Shown here: piece by piece, positions 39,101 to 42,915 of the stretch
How the letters are laid out: each line of letters opens with the position of its first letter
Position numbering within the stretch: position 1 is the stretch's first letter
Assembly (NCBI RefSeq): GCF_026151205.1
Contig: NC_087082.1
Span: 18,073,401 to 18,137,400, forward strand
Source: Bolinopsis microptera
Taxonomy: Eukaryota > Ctenophora > Tentaculata > Lobata > Bolinopsidae
Direction: 5' to 3'
DNA: 64,000 bases
Position numbers and translations under genes: made by a program
The notes under the pieces: generated by a model
Database searches by the model: none
Told to the model about the DNA's origin: nothing
The model's input: the letters and a program-made list of their open reading frames with translations, nothing else

Positions 39101-41801
39101 TAAAATTTCGTTTAAAGAAAATCAGCGTAACATATGTGTTCGTTGAAGTCTGCGGTTCAGTCGTAAATCATCGAAAATTGCTCTGAAATTCTTTCTGATA
39201 ACATGAGATATGACGTAATGGTAAAGTTTCATTGAACGAGCTCCACCATGACAACCTTGACGGTCACCGGGTCACCAATCACCATAACAACCAACCTCAG
39301 ATTCGCGCCCACTAATGAGGATCACAAGGTGTTCAGCAAGATTCCAGAAAGTTCTGTAGATTCGCTGGACAAGGCAGATAAACTGATGTGGTTTATGGTT
39401 AACACACCCTACTTTACCCAACGACTCAACATAATTGAAGTCACCGTCTCCATTCCAGATGATATTGAGGTAAGCTGGTTGTATTCAACAAAATATGAAA
39501 TTGAGCTGAAATCGAATTCTAGACATGGAAAAGGTGTAACAAGTTAATTATGACTATGAGTTACGGTTAAATATAATCGGATTAAAATAAGCGCTAATTT
39601 TGAAGCTTGCAAAAGTTAACTTGACCCGCGATAACCTTGAATAGTAACCTACCTGATCAGTCAATTTGGTCTAAGTTAAGTACTTTAAAAATCGAACTTA
39701 ACCCCGTTCCCACGTCCCTTATAGGACATCAAACGGATGGTTGACAACATTCTCGAAGTTTGTCGAGTTCTTCTTAACAGTAACTCATTCCTGCGGTTTT
39801 TGGAAAAGATCCTTGCCATCGGGAACATGATGAACGCTGCCATAAAAAAGACTTGTGAGTATAAGTAATGCCATCGCTGGGATGTTAAAGTTCTACATTC
39901 CTTGTCATTTTATCCCGAGTATTTTATGTCCCCCAGTTCTTCTTTCAGTGTGAAAATAGTTCCGATAACCTACTCCCGAAAATCAGATCTAACTCCAAAC
40001 TTCTCAGCGCCCGGTTTCAAGTTGAGCTCGACGCTGCCCAAGCTATCGACCATCAAGAGCCAGGATAAGGCGGTATCTCTGTTGGACTTTATTGTACAAC
40101 AGTGTGTTCTCCTGGATGGTGATTGTCTCAAGTTCGTAAATGACTTGGAGATTGTTCATAGTGCTAGCCAGTGTAAGTCAAATATTCAATAGAAAGGGTC
40201 TGCAATTCTTATTGATACTTATTTATTATTGTTTGAAACCACTAAAAACCCAGGTTTTAAACTTTTTAACCTCTTCGTTAACCTACAAATCGTGCAGCCT
40301 CTTCGATAGTGGCGTTGACGGCGGAGGTGGACATCATGAAACAAGACATGAACAAACTATCAGGACGGGCTAACGATATTTCACAGAAATGTCCCCCTGA
40401 TAATCACGCGCACAAGGAGCTGGAGTTATTCGTGGATGACGTCCGCTCCTTCGTCAAATTCTTCCAGGTAGATTATTTGAGAATATAGATTGGTTATTAT
40501 TACCCATCATGGTGTCGAAGATAACAAACAATTCAACTTTGTTTCACAATGTCAGCACTAAAACTGACCCCTCTTTACTTCAGCAAAACGTATTCCTGCT
40601 GAACGAGCAGAGCTCCCAAATGAAATCAGACTACAGTAAAGTTCTAGAACGTTTTGGAGAGAGCCCCAACACGGACAGTGAGGAGTTCATGAAGATGTTA
40701 TCAGAGTTCCAGACGTCCTTAGTGGACAGTATAAAGAGGTGTACTCATCCTCTGCCACAATGTATAGCTCATTTGAAGCCCAAACCTAAAGTTACCACAC
40801 CCTCCGCCAATAAACCTAAGGTTAGAAGAGTTACGTTTTGTAGAGGTAACAAACCTAAGGTTAGGAGAGTTATTTTTTGTAGAGGTAACAAACCTAAGGT
40901 TAGGAGAGTTATTTTTTGTAGGGATAACAAACCTAAGGTTAGGAGAGTTATTTTTTTGTAGAGGTAACAAACCTAAGGTTTGGAGAGTTATTTTTTTTTG
41001 TAGAGGTAACAAACCTAAGGTTAGGAGAGTTATCTTTTGTAGAGGTAACAAACCTAAGGTTAGGAGAGTTATTTTTTTTGTAGAGATAACAAACCTAAGG
41101 TTAGGAGAGTTATCTTTTGAAGAGATAACAAACCTAAGGTTACAAGAGTTATTTTTTGTAGAGATAACAAACCTAAGGTTAGGAGAGTTATCTTTTGTAG
41201 AGATAACAAACCTAAGGTTAGGAGAGTTATCTTTTGTAGAGATAACAAACCTAAGGTTAGGAGAGTTATCTTTTGTAGAGGTAACAAACCTAAGGTTAGA
41301 TGAGTTATCTTTTGTAGATATAACAAACCTAAGGTTAGGAGATTTATCTTTTGTAGATATAACAAACCTAAGGTTAGGAGATTTATCTTTTGTAGATATA
41401 ACAAACCTAAGGTTAGATGAGTTATCTTTTGTAGAGGTAACAAACCTAAGGTTAGGAGAGTTATCTTTTGTAGAGGTAACAAACCTAAGGTTAGGAGAGT
41501 TATTTTTTTGTAGGGATAACAAACCTAAGGTTAGGAGAGTTATCTTTTGTAGATATTGTTTTGATACCAGTGCTGTATTTCCTACCACCTTCCAGCTTCC
41601 TACCTTCCTACTACTGAGTAGTCATGTTTAGTATTACTGTCAAAATGATTATGGTCATAAACGTTTTGAAATTTTATCTCAGTCTGTTATATAAAATTTG
41701 CTCATTATTTTCAGATGGTGCAGATGGACCTAGCAAATTCGCTCAAAAACAGTTCAATGTTCAAGAGAAATACTCAAAGCGATCTCAAAATACCGACTTG
41801 A
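9540..41801 (+). CDS. Formin with CARD-like N-terminus, PH domain, Tyr/Pro-rich linker, FH1 and FH2 (PHCF-type formin)
   Basis: Formins nucleate and elongate unbranched actin filaments through the FH2 dimer, fed with profilin-actin by FH1. Exons that join in phase: 9540-9738, 15310-15389, 18695-18778, 19191-19260, 25816-25970, 26500-26607, 26786-about 27031, 27774-27950, 28735-28934, 29537-29603, 29876-29985, 30135-30201, 30991-31106, 31209-31320, 31534-31611, 31815-32144, 32386-32442, 32950-33693, 34743-35420, 37098-37153, 37299-37521, 37667-37939, 38078-38154, 38291-38453, 38944-39059, 39301-39469, 39725-39854, 40008-40172, 40298-40467, 40584-40820, 41715-41801. That is about 1,850 aa. Domain order is helical (death-fold-like), PH-like segment, PH, Tyr/Pro linker, FH1, FH2, short basic tail. 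No DID/GBD armadillo region is seen, unlike diaphanous-type formins. This fits the invertebrate PH-domain-containing formin subtype. The joins after 30201 and after 39059 are out of phase, so a small exon or border is missed there. An alternative first exon is at 17410. Confidence 0.8.
9747..10078 (+). repeat. Tandem repeat, about 76-bp unit, four to five copies
   Basis: The unit runs AATCACACTGAGTAATCACA, CTCTACTCACTTTTATAACA, CTTTTATAACACTGTACTCA and CTTC. Copies begin near 9750, 9812, 9890, 9947 and 10008, diverging slightly toward the right. It starts nine bases after the donor of the distal first formin exon, so it is intronic. Confidence 0.7.
10773..11347. mobile_element. MITE-like element with TIRs, about 575 bp, GC-rich termini
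   Basis: TTATATCCACCAGCGTGCG at the left is mirrored by CGCCCGCTGGTGGATATAAT at the right (11327-11346). The left end is unusually rich in GCCCGC/AGCCCG words (five between 10800 and 10920). No transposase frame. Target duplication could not be fixed by eye. Confidence 0.55.
11371..11495. repeat. Three consecutive GC-rich perfect or near-perfect palindromes
   Basis: TCGTATAGC..GGGCCCGATGGGCCC..GCTATACGA at about 11374-11418, then TATGTCC..GGGCTAGCGCCC..GGGACATA at about 11422-11458, then ATATTGCACGCGC..GCGCGTGCAATAT at about 11460-11492. Each would fold into a stable hairpin, one after the other. GC content is far above the flanks. They lie directly after the MITE-like element and may be part of a larger composite. 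Confidence 0.6.
11500..12458. other. No gene seen; 3' flank of the cathepsin gene
   Basis: AT-rich, no exon-like open frame. It lies inside the long first intron of the formin's distal transcript and downstream of the minus-strand protease. Confidence 0.5.
12459..13556 (-). CDS. Cathepsin L-like cysteine protease with Cys-rich C-terminal tail, intronless
   Basis: A papain-family (C1A) endopeptidase, expected to be secreted or lysosomal/digestive. The start at 13556 gives a signal peptide (MKLLLILTLAGLAAC) and 365 aa. A frame-extended upstream ATG at 13652 would place 32 polar residues before the signal and lies upstream of the TATA box, so I reject it. The I29 inhibitor prodomain follows (FNGKYNKLYS to GLNQFTAMT). 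Mature-enzyme motifs are QGGCGSCWAF with catalytic Cys135, NHAVTAVGY with His273 and RNSWGAWGMKGY with Asn289; the oxyanion Gln is six residues before Cys135. After the catalytic domain there is an Asp-rich spacer and a short tail with four Cys (CPSGTVKC..GVCRHAHMC). The whole CDS is one exon with balanced, G+C-richer codons than the neighbourhood, unlike the intron-rich genes around it. It sits antisense in a formin intron. Confidence 0.9.
   Translation of the reverse strand: MKLLLILTLAGLAACEDYESVLQSPLALKNLFSEFNGKYNKLYSPQEAPLRMRLFRADLQRVVQLNKENDWVSGLNQFTAMTQAEKQQHLGLNISRADLSEDLPELSAVPAASSIDWRSQNKVTGVKNQGGCGSCWAFAAVGAVETNYAIQTGKRKQFAEQEYLDCTYSSSRDGCKGGWYHEAWDYSKSSGRLATAAAAPYKEKDGSCSYSRVHNGLIGAVITGSKSIRKGEGNVISALNNGAVSVAYEVTDDFFKYTEGVIKDFSCKSYANHAVTAVGYTRGAMIVRNSWGAWGMKGYFYTARGHHGCKIFDYGSVPVWKNTGRRDNDPDYVDVDDNDGGDNTDGCPSGTVKCRDGVCRHAHMC
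13599..13605 (-). promoter_or_regulatory. TATA box of the cathepsin gene
   Basis: Read on the minus strand the sequence is CTATAAAACCCTGCC, with TATAAAA 43 bases upstream of the chosen ATG. A start site about 28-30 bases downstream would give a 5' UTR of only about 15 bases, which supports the internal Met at 13556 as the true start. Confidence 0.65.
13660..15309. other. Formin intron / cathepsin 5' flank; only small repeats
   Basis: A roughly 45-bp direct duplication at about 14274-14355 (GATAAGAAAGAGAGCTTCCT each time) and a GCAC tetranucleotide run at 15131-15163 are the only organised features. A NotI-type GCGGCCGC is at 14696. No exon recognised. Confidence 0.5.
15310..15389 (+). CDS. 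Formin exon 2 (start of CARD-like helical region)
   Basis: Acceptor TATATTTCAG| and donor AGAAAG|GTTGGT bound an 80-base exon of phase 1 to 0 encoding RTTTLNAVSPQVLRATIARN and MEYVRK. The predicted amphipathic helix continues in phase into the exon at 18695. It is used only by the distal transcript. Confidence 0.55.
15390..16770. other. Intronic DNA, no exon seen; 22-base G run at 16342-16363
   Basis: No coding exon recognised. The poly-G tract is uninterrupted and can form quadruplexes. CACGTG motifs occur singly at about 15990 and 15102. Confidence 0.5.
16770..16920. promoter_or_regulatory. Five CACGTG boxes in tandem units before the proximal formin exon
   Basis: CACGTG at 16777, 16809, 16851, 16883 and 16913. 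Three are in the full palindrome GTCACGTGAC (16807, 16849, 16881), identical to the CLEAR element recognised by TFEB/TFE3/MITF in vertebrates. Three also read CACGTGACGTAG, adding a CRE-like TGACGT. The unit GAATTAGCTGTATTTTGTCA is repeated three times. The cluster ends about 490 bases before the ATG at 17410, a plausible promoter position. Confidence 0.6.
17410..17616 (+). CDS. Proximal alternative first coding exon of the formin gene
   Basis: ATG at 17410 in context CACCATGCC opens 69 codons (MPKVNWFLFKMGRKLM, then Ser/Pro/Lys-rich, ending EIDIDSVYK) to the donor TACAAG|GTGGGT in phase 0, matching the exon at 18695. The frame continues upstream only to a TTG, so this is the first Met. The isoform would replace the first helix of the CARD-like region with a basic, hydrophobic N-terminus, which may change membrane or partner binding. 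Confidence 0.6.
17630..18064 (+). repeat. 11-bp minisatellite (ACTTACACAGT)n
   Basis: About 39 units of CAGTACTTACA follow directly after the donor of the proximal first exon, with occasional 9- or 10-base variants (CAGTACACATA). All three forward frames stay open (Tyr/Thr/His/Gln-rich), which is a by-product of the repeat and not coding. Confidence 0.9.
18695..19260 (+). CDS. Formin exons 3 and 4 (CARD-like helices)
   Basis: Exon 18695-18778 (acceptor ACCCTCAG|, donor |GTGAGT, phase 0-0) encodes VAEEIIRDGLITRDFAEQQ and following. Exon 19191-19260 (TTTTGCAG| to |GTAACA, phase 0-1) encodes KDNSQSQKQGDTSRLFLMNL then FKQ. With the next exon (25816: KLTIKQLPTYAEKLQLMD) the pattern L-x-x-GLIT....AE.....L..LFKQG..T...L...L resembles helices 2 to 6 of a CARD. 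Similarity is by eye only. Confidence 0.65.
19546..20509 (-). CDS. Small secreted discoidin (F5/8 C)-like protein, nested in a formin intron
   Basis: Four minus-strand exons join in phase 1 throughout: 20458-20509, 19845-20279, 19650-19712 and probably 19546-19559 (last one short and least certain), about 187 aa. Exon 1 is a signal peptide (MSMLLLIFLGRMSPSLA). Exon 2 carries a galactose-binding-like fold of fucolectin/discoidin type: AAHAIDLDLETLSNTKADSH, then YWVKITLAQVYCIDQIVWY, ending RYMNINEVAII, where the N-x-A-x-D-x-x and W-x-x-x-L-x-x-x-x-x-I patterns are visible. A Cys-rich insert (CSERDCDPCEGPDC) is unusual for that family. Exon 3 adds ECEAHVPPWNGPDPCSRI. The likely role is extracellular glycan or lipid binding. 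It is antisense and inside the formin intron 19261-25815. Confidence 0.65.
20560..21190. repeat. Diverged repeats of about 160 bp related to the 24-kb foldback element
   Basis: Three diverged units start near 20563, 20736 and 20889, each with CGAAAAGTAAG.., a GGCATATGTTTGTTC-like line, TATATAAACATG and a GC-rich end. The middle of the unit (GTTCGTAAGTCATATATTAATATGC, AATTGCGGTT) resembles the inner arm of the foldback element at 24330-24420. This suggests a decayed member of the same repeat family. Confidence 0.5.
21200..23050. other. Formin intron DNA, nothing recognised
   Basis: No exon, RNA gene or tandem repeat seen on either strand. Confidence 0.45.
23062..23268 (+). repeat. All-purine minisatellite (GAGGAAAGAAGAGGAAT)n-type
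   Basis: About 200 bases are A or G except for the T of the GAATG word. The units GGAATGAGGAGGAAAGAGGA and GGAAAGAA alternate with a period near 30. The pyrimidine complement gives an open Phe/Leu/Ser frame that is not coding. Confidence 0.9.
23653..25004. mobile_element. Foldback element: 1.35-kb near-perfect inverted repeat flanked by TTAA
   Basis: The left arm 23653-24316 and the right arm 24329-25004 are reverse complements with almost no mismatch, apart from about 12 extra bases in the right arm near 24971-24985. The loop is only 12 bases (GGCTTTGCAGAT). Ends are GGGGGCATACACCAAA and its complement. TTAA lies on both sides (23649-23652 and 25005-25008), a piggyBac-type target duplication. 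Both arms hold the same 72-codon open frame, which has no known motif. It is non-autonomous and intronic in the formin gene. Confidence 0.85.
25010..25815. other. Intron end, nothing recognised
   Basis: AT-rich; ends at the acceptor CTCTTACAG| of the exon at 25816. Confidence 0.45.
25816..27031 (+). CDS. Formin exons 5-7 (last CARD-like helix, Pro-rich and basic linker)
   Basis: 25816-25970 (phase 1-0) holds KLTIKQLPTYAEKLQLMD followed by a Pro/Gln stretch and PPPPPSGH. 26500-26607 (phase 0-0) holds a basic segment NERIRSMTKKGRKGSVDN and then an acidic METEEE. 26786 onward (acceptor CTTACCCAG|, phase 0) holds SPKLSKKFSLRHMRSITS and more basic Ser/Lys/Pro residues. The 3' border of this last exon is uncertain: donors at 26946, 27000 or 27031 (TTT|GTAAAT) are possible, and the frame runs on to a TGA at 27052. 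Basic Ser-rich linkers of this kind are often phosphorylated. Confidence 0.6.
27052..27773. other. Intron, nothing recognised
   Basis: Repeated short words around CACGTGCATATATG/GTACGTGCATATGCAC at about 27090-27125; otherwise plain AT-rich DNA. Confidence 0.4.
27774..30201 (+). CDS. Formin exons encoding two PH-like modules
   Basis: 27774-27950 and 28735-28934 encode a beta-rich module: NPIFKVYELQKDDGQRKMLQ, VVQYIVRGKKPIEIPFEEIS, then EGQIIITTTTEQTYQLGL, resembling a PH or PTB-type fold. It is followed directly by a clear PH domain: VLIEGYLDKKGPHALGGTKK | RRFVKVTQGKLSYYKID (29537-29603), LNTIVLNPELNEI and GFTIVPTN (29876-29985), and FMIQKGKLKVDDIIERREEW (30135-30201) with the invariant Trp of the C-terminal helix. 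Lys/Arg in the beta1-beta2 loop suggests phosphoinositide binding and membrane targeting. All exon joins here are in phase; the next join (to 30991) is not. Confidence 0.8.
28445..28640 (+). repeat. 11-bp minisatellite (GAATGAGTGTA)n
   Basis: About 17 head-to-tail units with one variant (TATAACGAGTG near 28560), in the intron between the two PH-module exons. Same unit length as the minisatellite at 17.6 kb but unrelated sequence. Confidence 0.9.
30991..32442 (+). CDS. Formin linker exons: coiled-coil then Pro/Tyr-rich
   Basis: 30991-31106 encodes a helical segment (LVNLAKQQLESMLEVLKEYE, then AEEECAAQ) continuing into ANKMYQLLDDIERKLVTAVS at 31209-31320, a likely coiled coil. 31534-31611 is Ser/Asn-rich with NYEDVEF. 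31815-32144 holds SVPPPLPPKTLPRHH, an SH3/profilin-type Pro motif, and several Tyr (NIYLTGLVLY, VEYCLPDP). 32386-32442 (EPCTPSYEKTPTAPLHRKS) keeps the frame if the donor is CCG|GTAACA; a longer version of the exon to 32529 is open only in a different frame. The entry phase at 30991 does not match the preceding exon. Confidence 0.65.
32165..32250 (+). repeat. 10-bp tandem repeat (TGTGACAAAC)n
   Basis: Seven to eight units begin about 30 bases after the donor at 32144, inside the intron. Confidence 0.8.
32950..33693 (+). CDS. Formin exon rich in PIY(D/Q) tyrosine motifs
   Basis: A 744-base exon (acceptor ACGGACAG|, donor AACG|GTGAAT; phase 1-1). Residues near the start repeat (E/D)(E/D)P(I/V)Y(D/Q/E) five times in about 60 aa: EPIYQ, EPIYDSP, EPVYE, DPIYQ, DPIYDAIP. 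Later come DEIYNVP, EEIYFAP and SQYVVQDP. Tyr with acidic residues before and Pro at +3 fits tyrosine-kinase sites that dock SH2 domains. Pro-rich SH3-type runs end the exon (PPRRPVPQLPGPPSLPPP). If the donor is skipped, a TAA follows at 33699, giving a truncated form without FH1/FH2. Confidence 0.75.
33705..34742. other. Intron, nothing recognised
   Basis: A three-fold TCTGGTACCCT-like repeat at 33703-33745 and no exon signal until 34743. Confidence 0.4.
34743..35420 (+). CDS. Formin exon: Pro-rich block and acidic tyrosine motifs
   Basis: Phase 1-1, 226 codons. It begins PPPVPRKRSSLKRDSK, contains FFPPPPPPRRDSN and LVPPPPPLPTK, and has paired acidic Tyr motifs ENLYADSDELIYADE. The donor used for the next in-phase join is ATAG|GTCGGT; the stronger-looking GTCG|GTAAGA four bases on would shift the frame. 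Confidence 0.7.
35913..36453. mobile_element. 541-bp MITE with internal GGTATAT/ATATACC hairpins
   Basis: Ends TGAGGGACCACATGCAAAAC (continuing TGGTATATCTG) and its exact reverse complement, flanked by TA on both sides (35911-35912 and 36454-36455). Inside, AATGGTATATC and GATATACCATT alternate seven or so times, so the interior is itself a chain of short inverted repeats. No transposase. It lies in the formin intron 35421-37097. Confidence 0.8.
36634..36836. repeat. Short inverted-repeat element with telomere-like CCCTAA interior
   Basis: ACGGACCGAATCCCTAC (36657-36673) is mirrored exactly by GTAGGGATTCGGTCCGT (36803-36819). The 130 bases between are C-rich and made of degenerate CCCTAA/CCCTTA/CCGTAA words, resembling decayed telomere repeat. 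Intronic. Confidence 0.6.
37098..37939 (+). CDS. Formin FH1 region (three exons)
   Basis: 37098-37153 (phase 1-0), 37299-37521 (0-1) and 37667-37939 (1-1). Polyproline runs include PEPIPEPPLPSPPPKTP, LPPPVQPDPPVIP, PPATFTPPPAPVS and a repeated RPPGAPRPPGAPRPPGVPR. Tyr motifs EPLYEQTE and DHVYSDSYG lie between. FH1 segments bind profilin and deliver actin to FH2; the Pro runs here are shorter than the long poly-Pro of diaphanous-type formins. Confidence 0.8.
38078..40820 (+). CDS. Formin FH2 domain (eight exons)
   Basis: The actin-binding dimer domain is recognisable throughout: lasso/start VKVLPLHWQKIPP (38078-38154, with the conserved W), FKKSVWGDLVDVSP.. and IDVILLEEYFATK (38291-38453), IFLHGTSIQPSSIGELVARI (38944-39059), KVFSKIPESSVDSLDKADKL and YFTQRLNIIEV (39301-39469), IKRMVDNILEVCRVLLNSNS then FLRFLEKILAIGNMMNAA (39725-39854), GFKLSSTLPKLSTIKSQDKA (40008-40172), a coiled-coil segment (40298-40467) and the C-terminal helices (40584-40820). 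Variation from family norms: the usual GNxMN(x)GxxRG reads GNMMNAAIKKT. The join between 39059 and 39301 is off by phase, and the expected LPSxEE-type turn is not visible, so a small exon is probably missed. Confidence 0.9.
38527..38551 (+). repeat. 25-base poly-G tract in an FH2 intron
   Basis: Uninterrupted G run 74 bases after a splice donor. Confidence 0.9.
40812..41560 (+). repeat. About 19 copies of a 39-bp unit derived from the formin exon/intron border
   Basis: The unit is AACAAACCTAAGGTTAGGAG AGTTATCTTTTGTAGAGAT with small changes. The first copy starts inside the FH2 exon (AATAAACCTAAG, then donor GTTAGA at 40821), so the array looks like an expansion across that splice site. Each unit has AAG|GTTAGG (donor-like) and TTTTTTGTAG| (acceptor-like). 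The unit is 13 codons long, so the first units also stay open (NKPKVRRVIFCRG) to a TAG at 40961, where a T-run indel shifts the frame. The long opposite-strand open frame here is a by-product. Confidence 0.85.
41715..41801 (+). CDS. Formin terminal exon
   Basis: After acceptor TTATTTTCAG| the phase-0 frame required by the exon at 40820 reads MVQMDLANSLKNSSMFKRNT QSDLKIPT and stops at 41799-41801. A short Leu- and basic-residue tail after FH2 fits formins in general, but no convincing DAD motif is present, in keeping with the lack of a DID. Confidence 0.6.
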   Translation: MVQMDLANSLKNSSMFKRNTQSDLKIPT

Positions 41802-42915
41802 TTATCATTACCAAGTTTTTATCAGTAGATAGAATAATATTTTTAAGAATTTTCAACGTTACCTGTCGTGATTGTGCACCTTTTGATTTGTCAGTTGGGG
41901 TGGGATCAGTTATCAAGCAGTGAATTTGAAACGGTGTACTATTGTGGGTTATGTTAGGAGAGGCAACTACTGCTAGACTTTTTCACAAAAGCTATTACGG
42001 GGATTGTGGACATTCATTATTGTTGTAATACTTAGGTTTAACTTTCAAGTTTTTAGTAGAATTCCATTCAATATTTGGTAATACAATTTAGTAAGATACA
42101 ATGCCACAAATGTTTTTGGAAGAACTGGCGAGCTGTTTAGGTATTGGAAATCATCGCCTTTTCGCTTTCCTAAATTTATAGGCGAGGCATCTCAAATTTG
42201 CTATTGTGAAAGCAAGATTGTTCAATTTTAATGCTCGATATACTTATTGTTCAATGTTTATACTCTATAGTTCTCAAACAATTTAGTTGCATGATTTTAT
42301 TAGAAAGCAGTGCAATGGGAAGGTCATATATTACAGCAGGATGTTCTATACTTTTTACTGTTAAACTTAAATTTGATCAACGATTTGTAAATGTATAAAT
42401 TTATTTTATAATCTTTGTAAATGAGATTCGCAAGATCACAAGTTTTCTTTTTCATGATCATACGATTACACATTCTTGTGGAGGCCAGTTTTACAGGTTC
42501 TAATCTGACGTATCAGAGCTACTTCAGCTAATGGTCCTGAACAATTTAAGGTAAAGACTGGATCTGGAGGAGTCTTATTCTTCTTCGTAGGGGGCTGTGG
42601 TCATTATCACTATAAGATAGATACCTAATATAAACTTAAAGTACTGAGTATATCAGGATTCCTATCGCGAAGTTATACTGGGGAACCTAGACTGGGAGTT
42701 GAGGAGGTAACTGTTAGGTTTGAAAAGCTGTCAGATGGCTGCCAAGTCTAAACGTGAATATTCAGTTTATATTTTTGAAACTTTTTCTGTACTATTTGTT
42801 TATTTCTCGAGTTCTCTGTTGAAAGCCTTTTTGTCTATTATATCAGGTTATTGGTCATAAGTCGATGAAAATTTCCCCCGAAAGGCTGACACAGACCTCA
42901 TTTTAAAACGATCTC
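41802..42915. other. Formin 3' flank / LINE 5' region
   Basis: No exon seen. The 5' end of the LINE must lie here or at about 42900, but no boundary or target duplication could be fixed by eye. Confidence 0.4.

Noticed and set aside
40719..41588. A 289-codon minus-strand frame rich in SPNLRFV repeats
   Set aside because: Antisense reading of the 39-bp array, whose length is a multiple of three; overlaps the FH2 exon and has no start or splice context.
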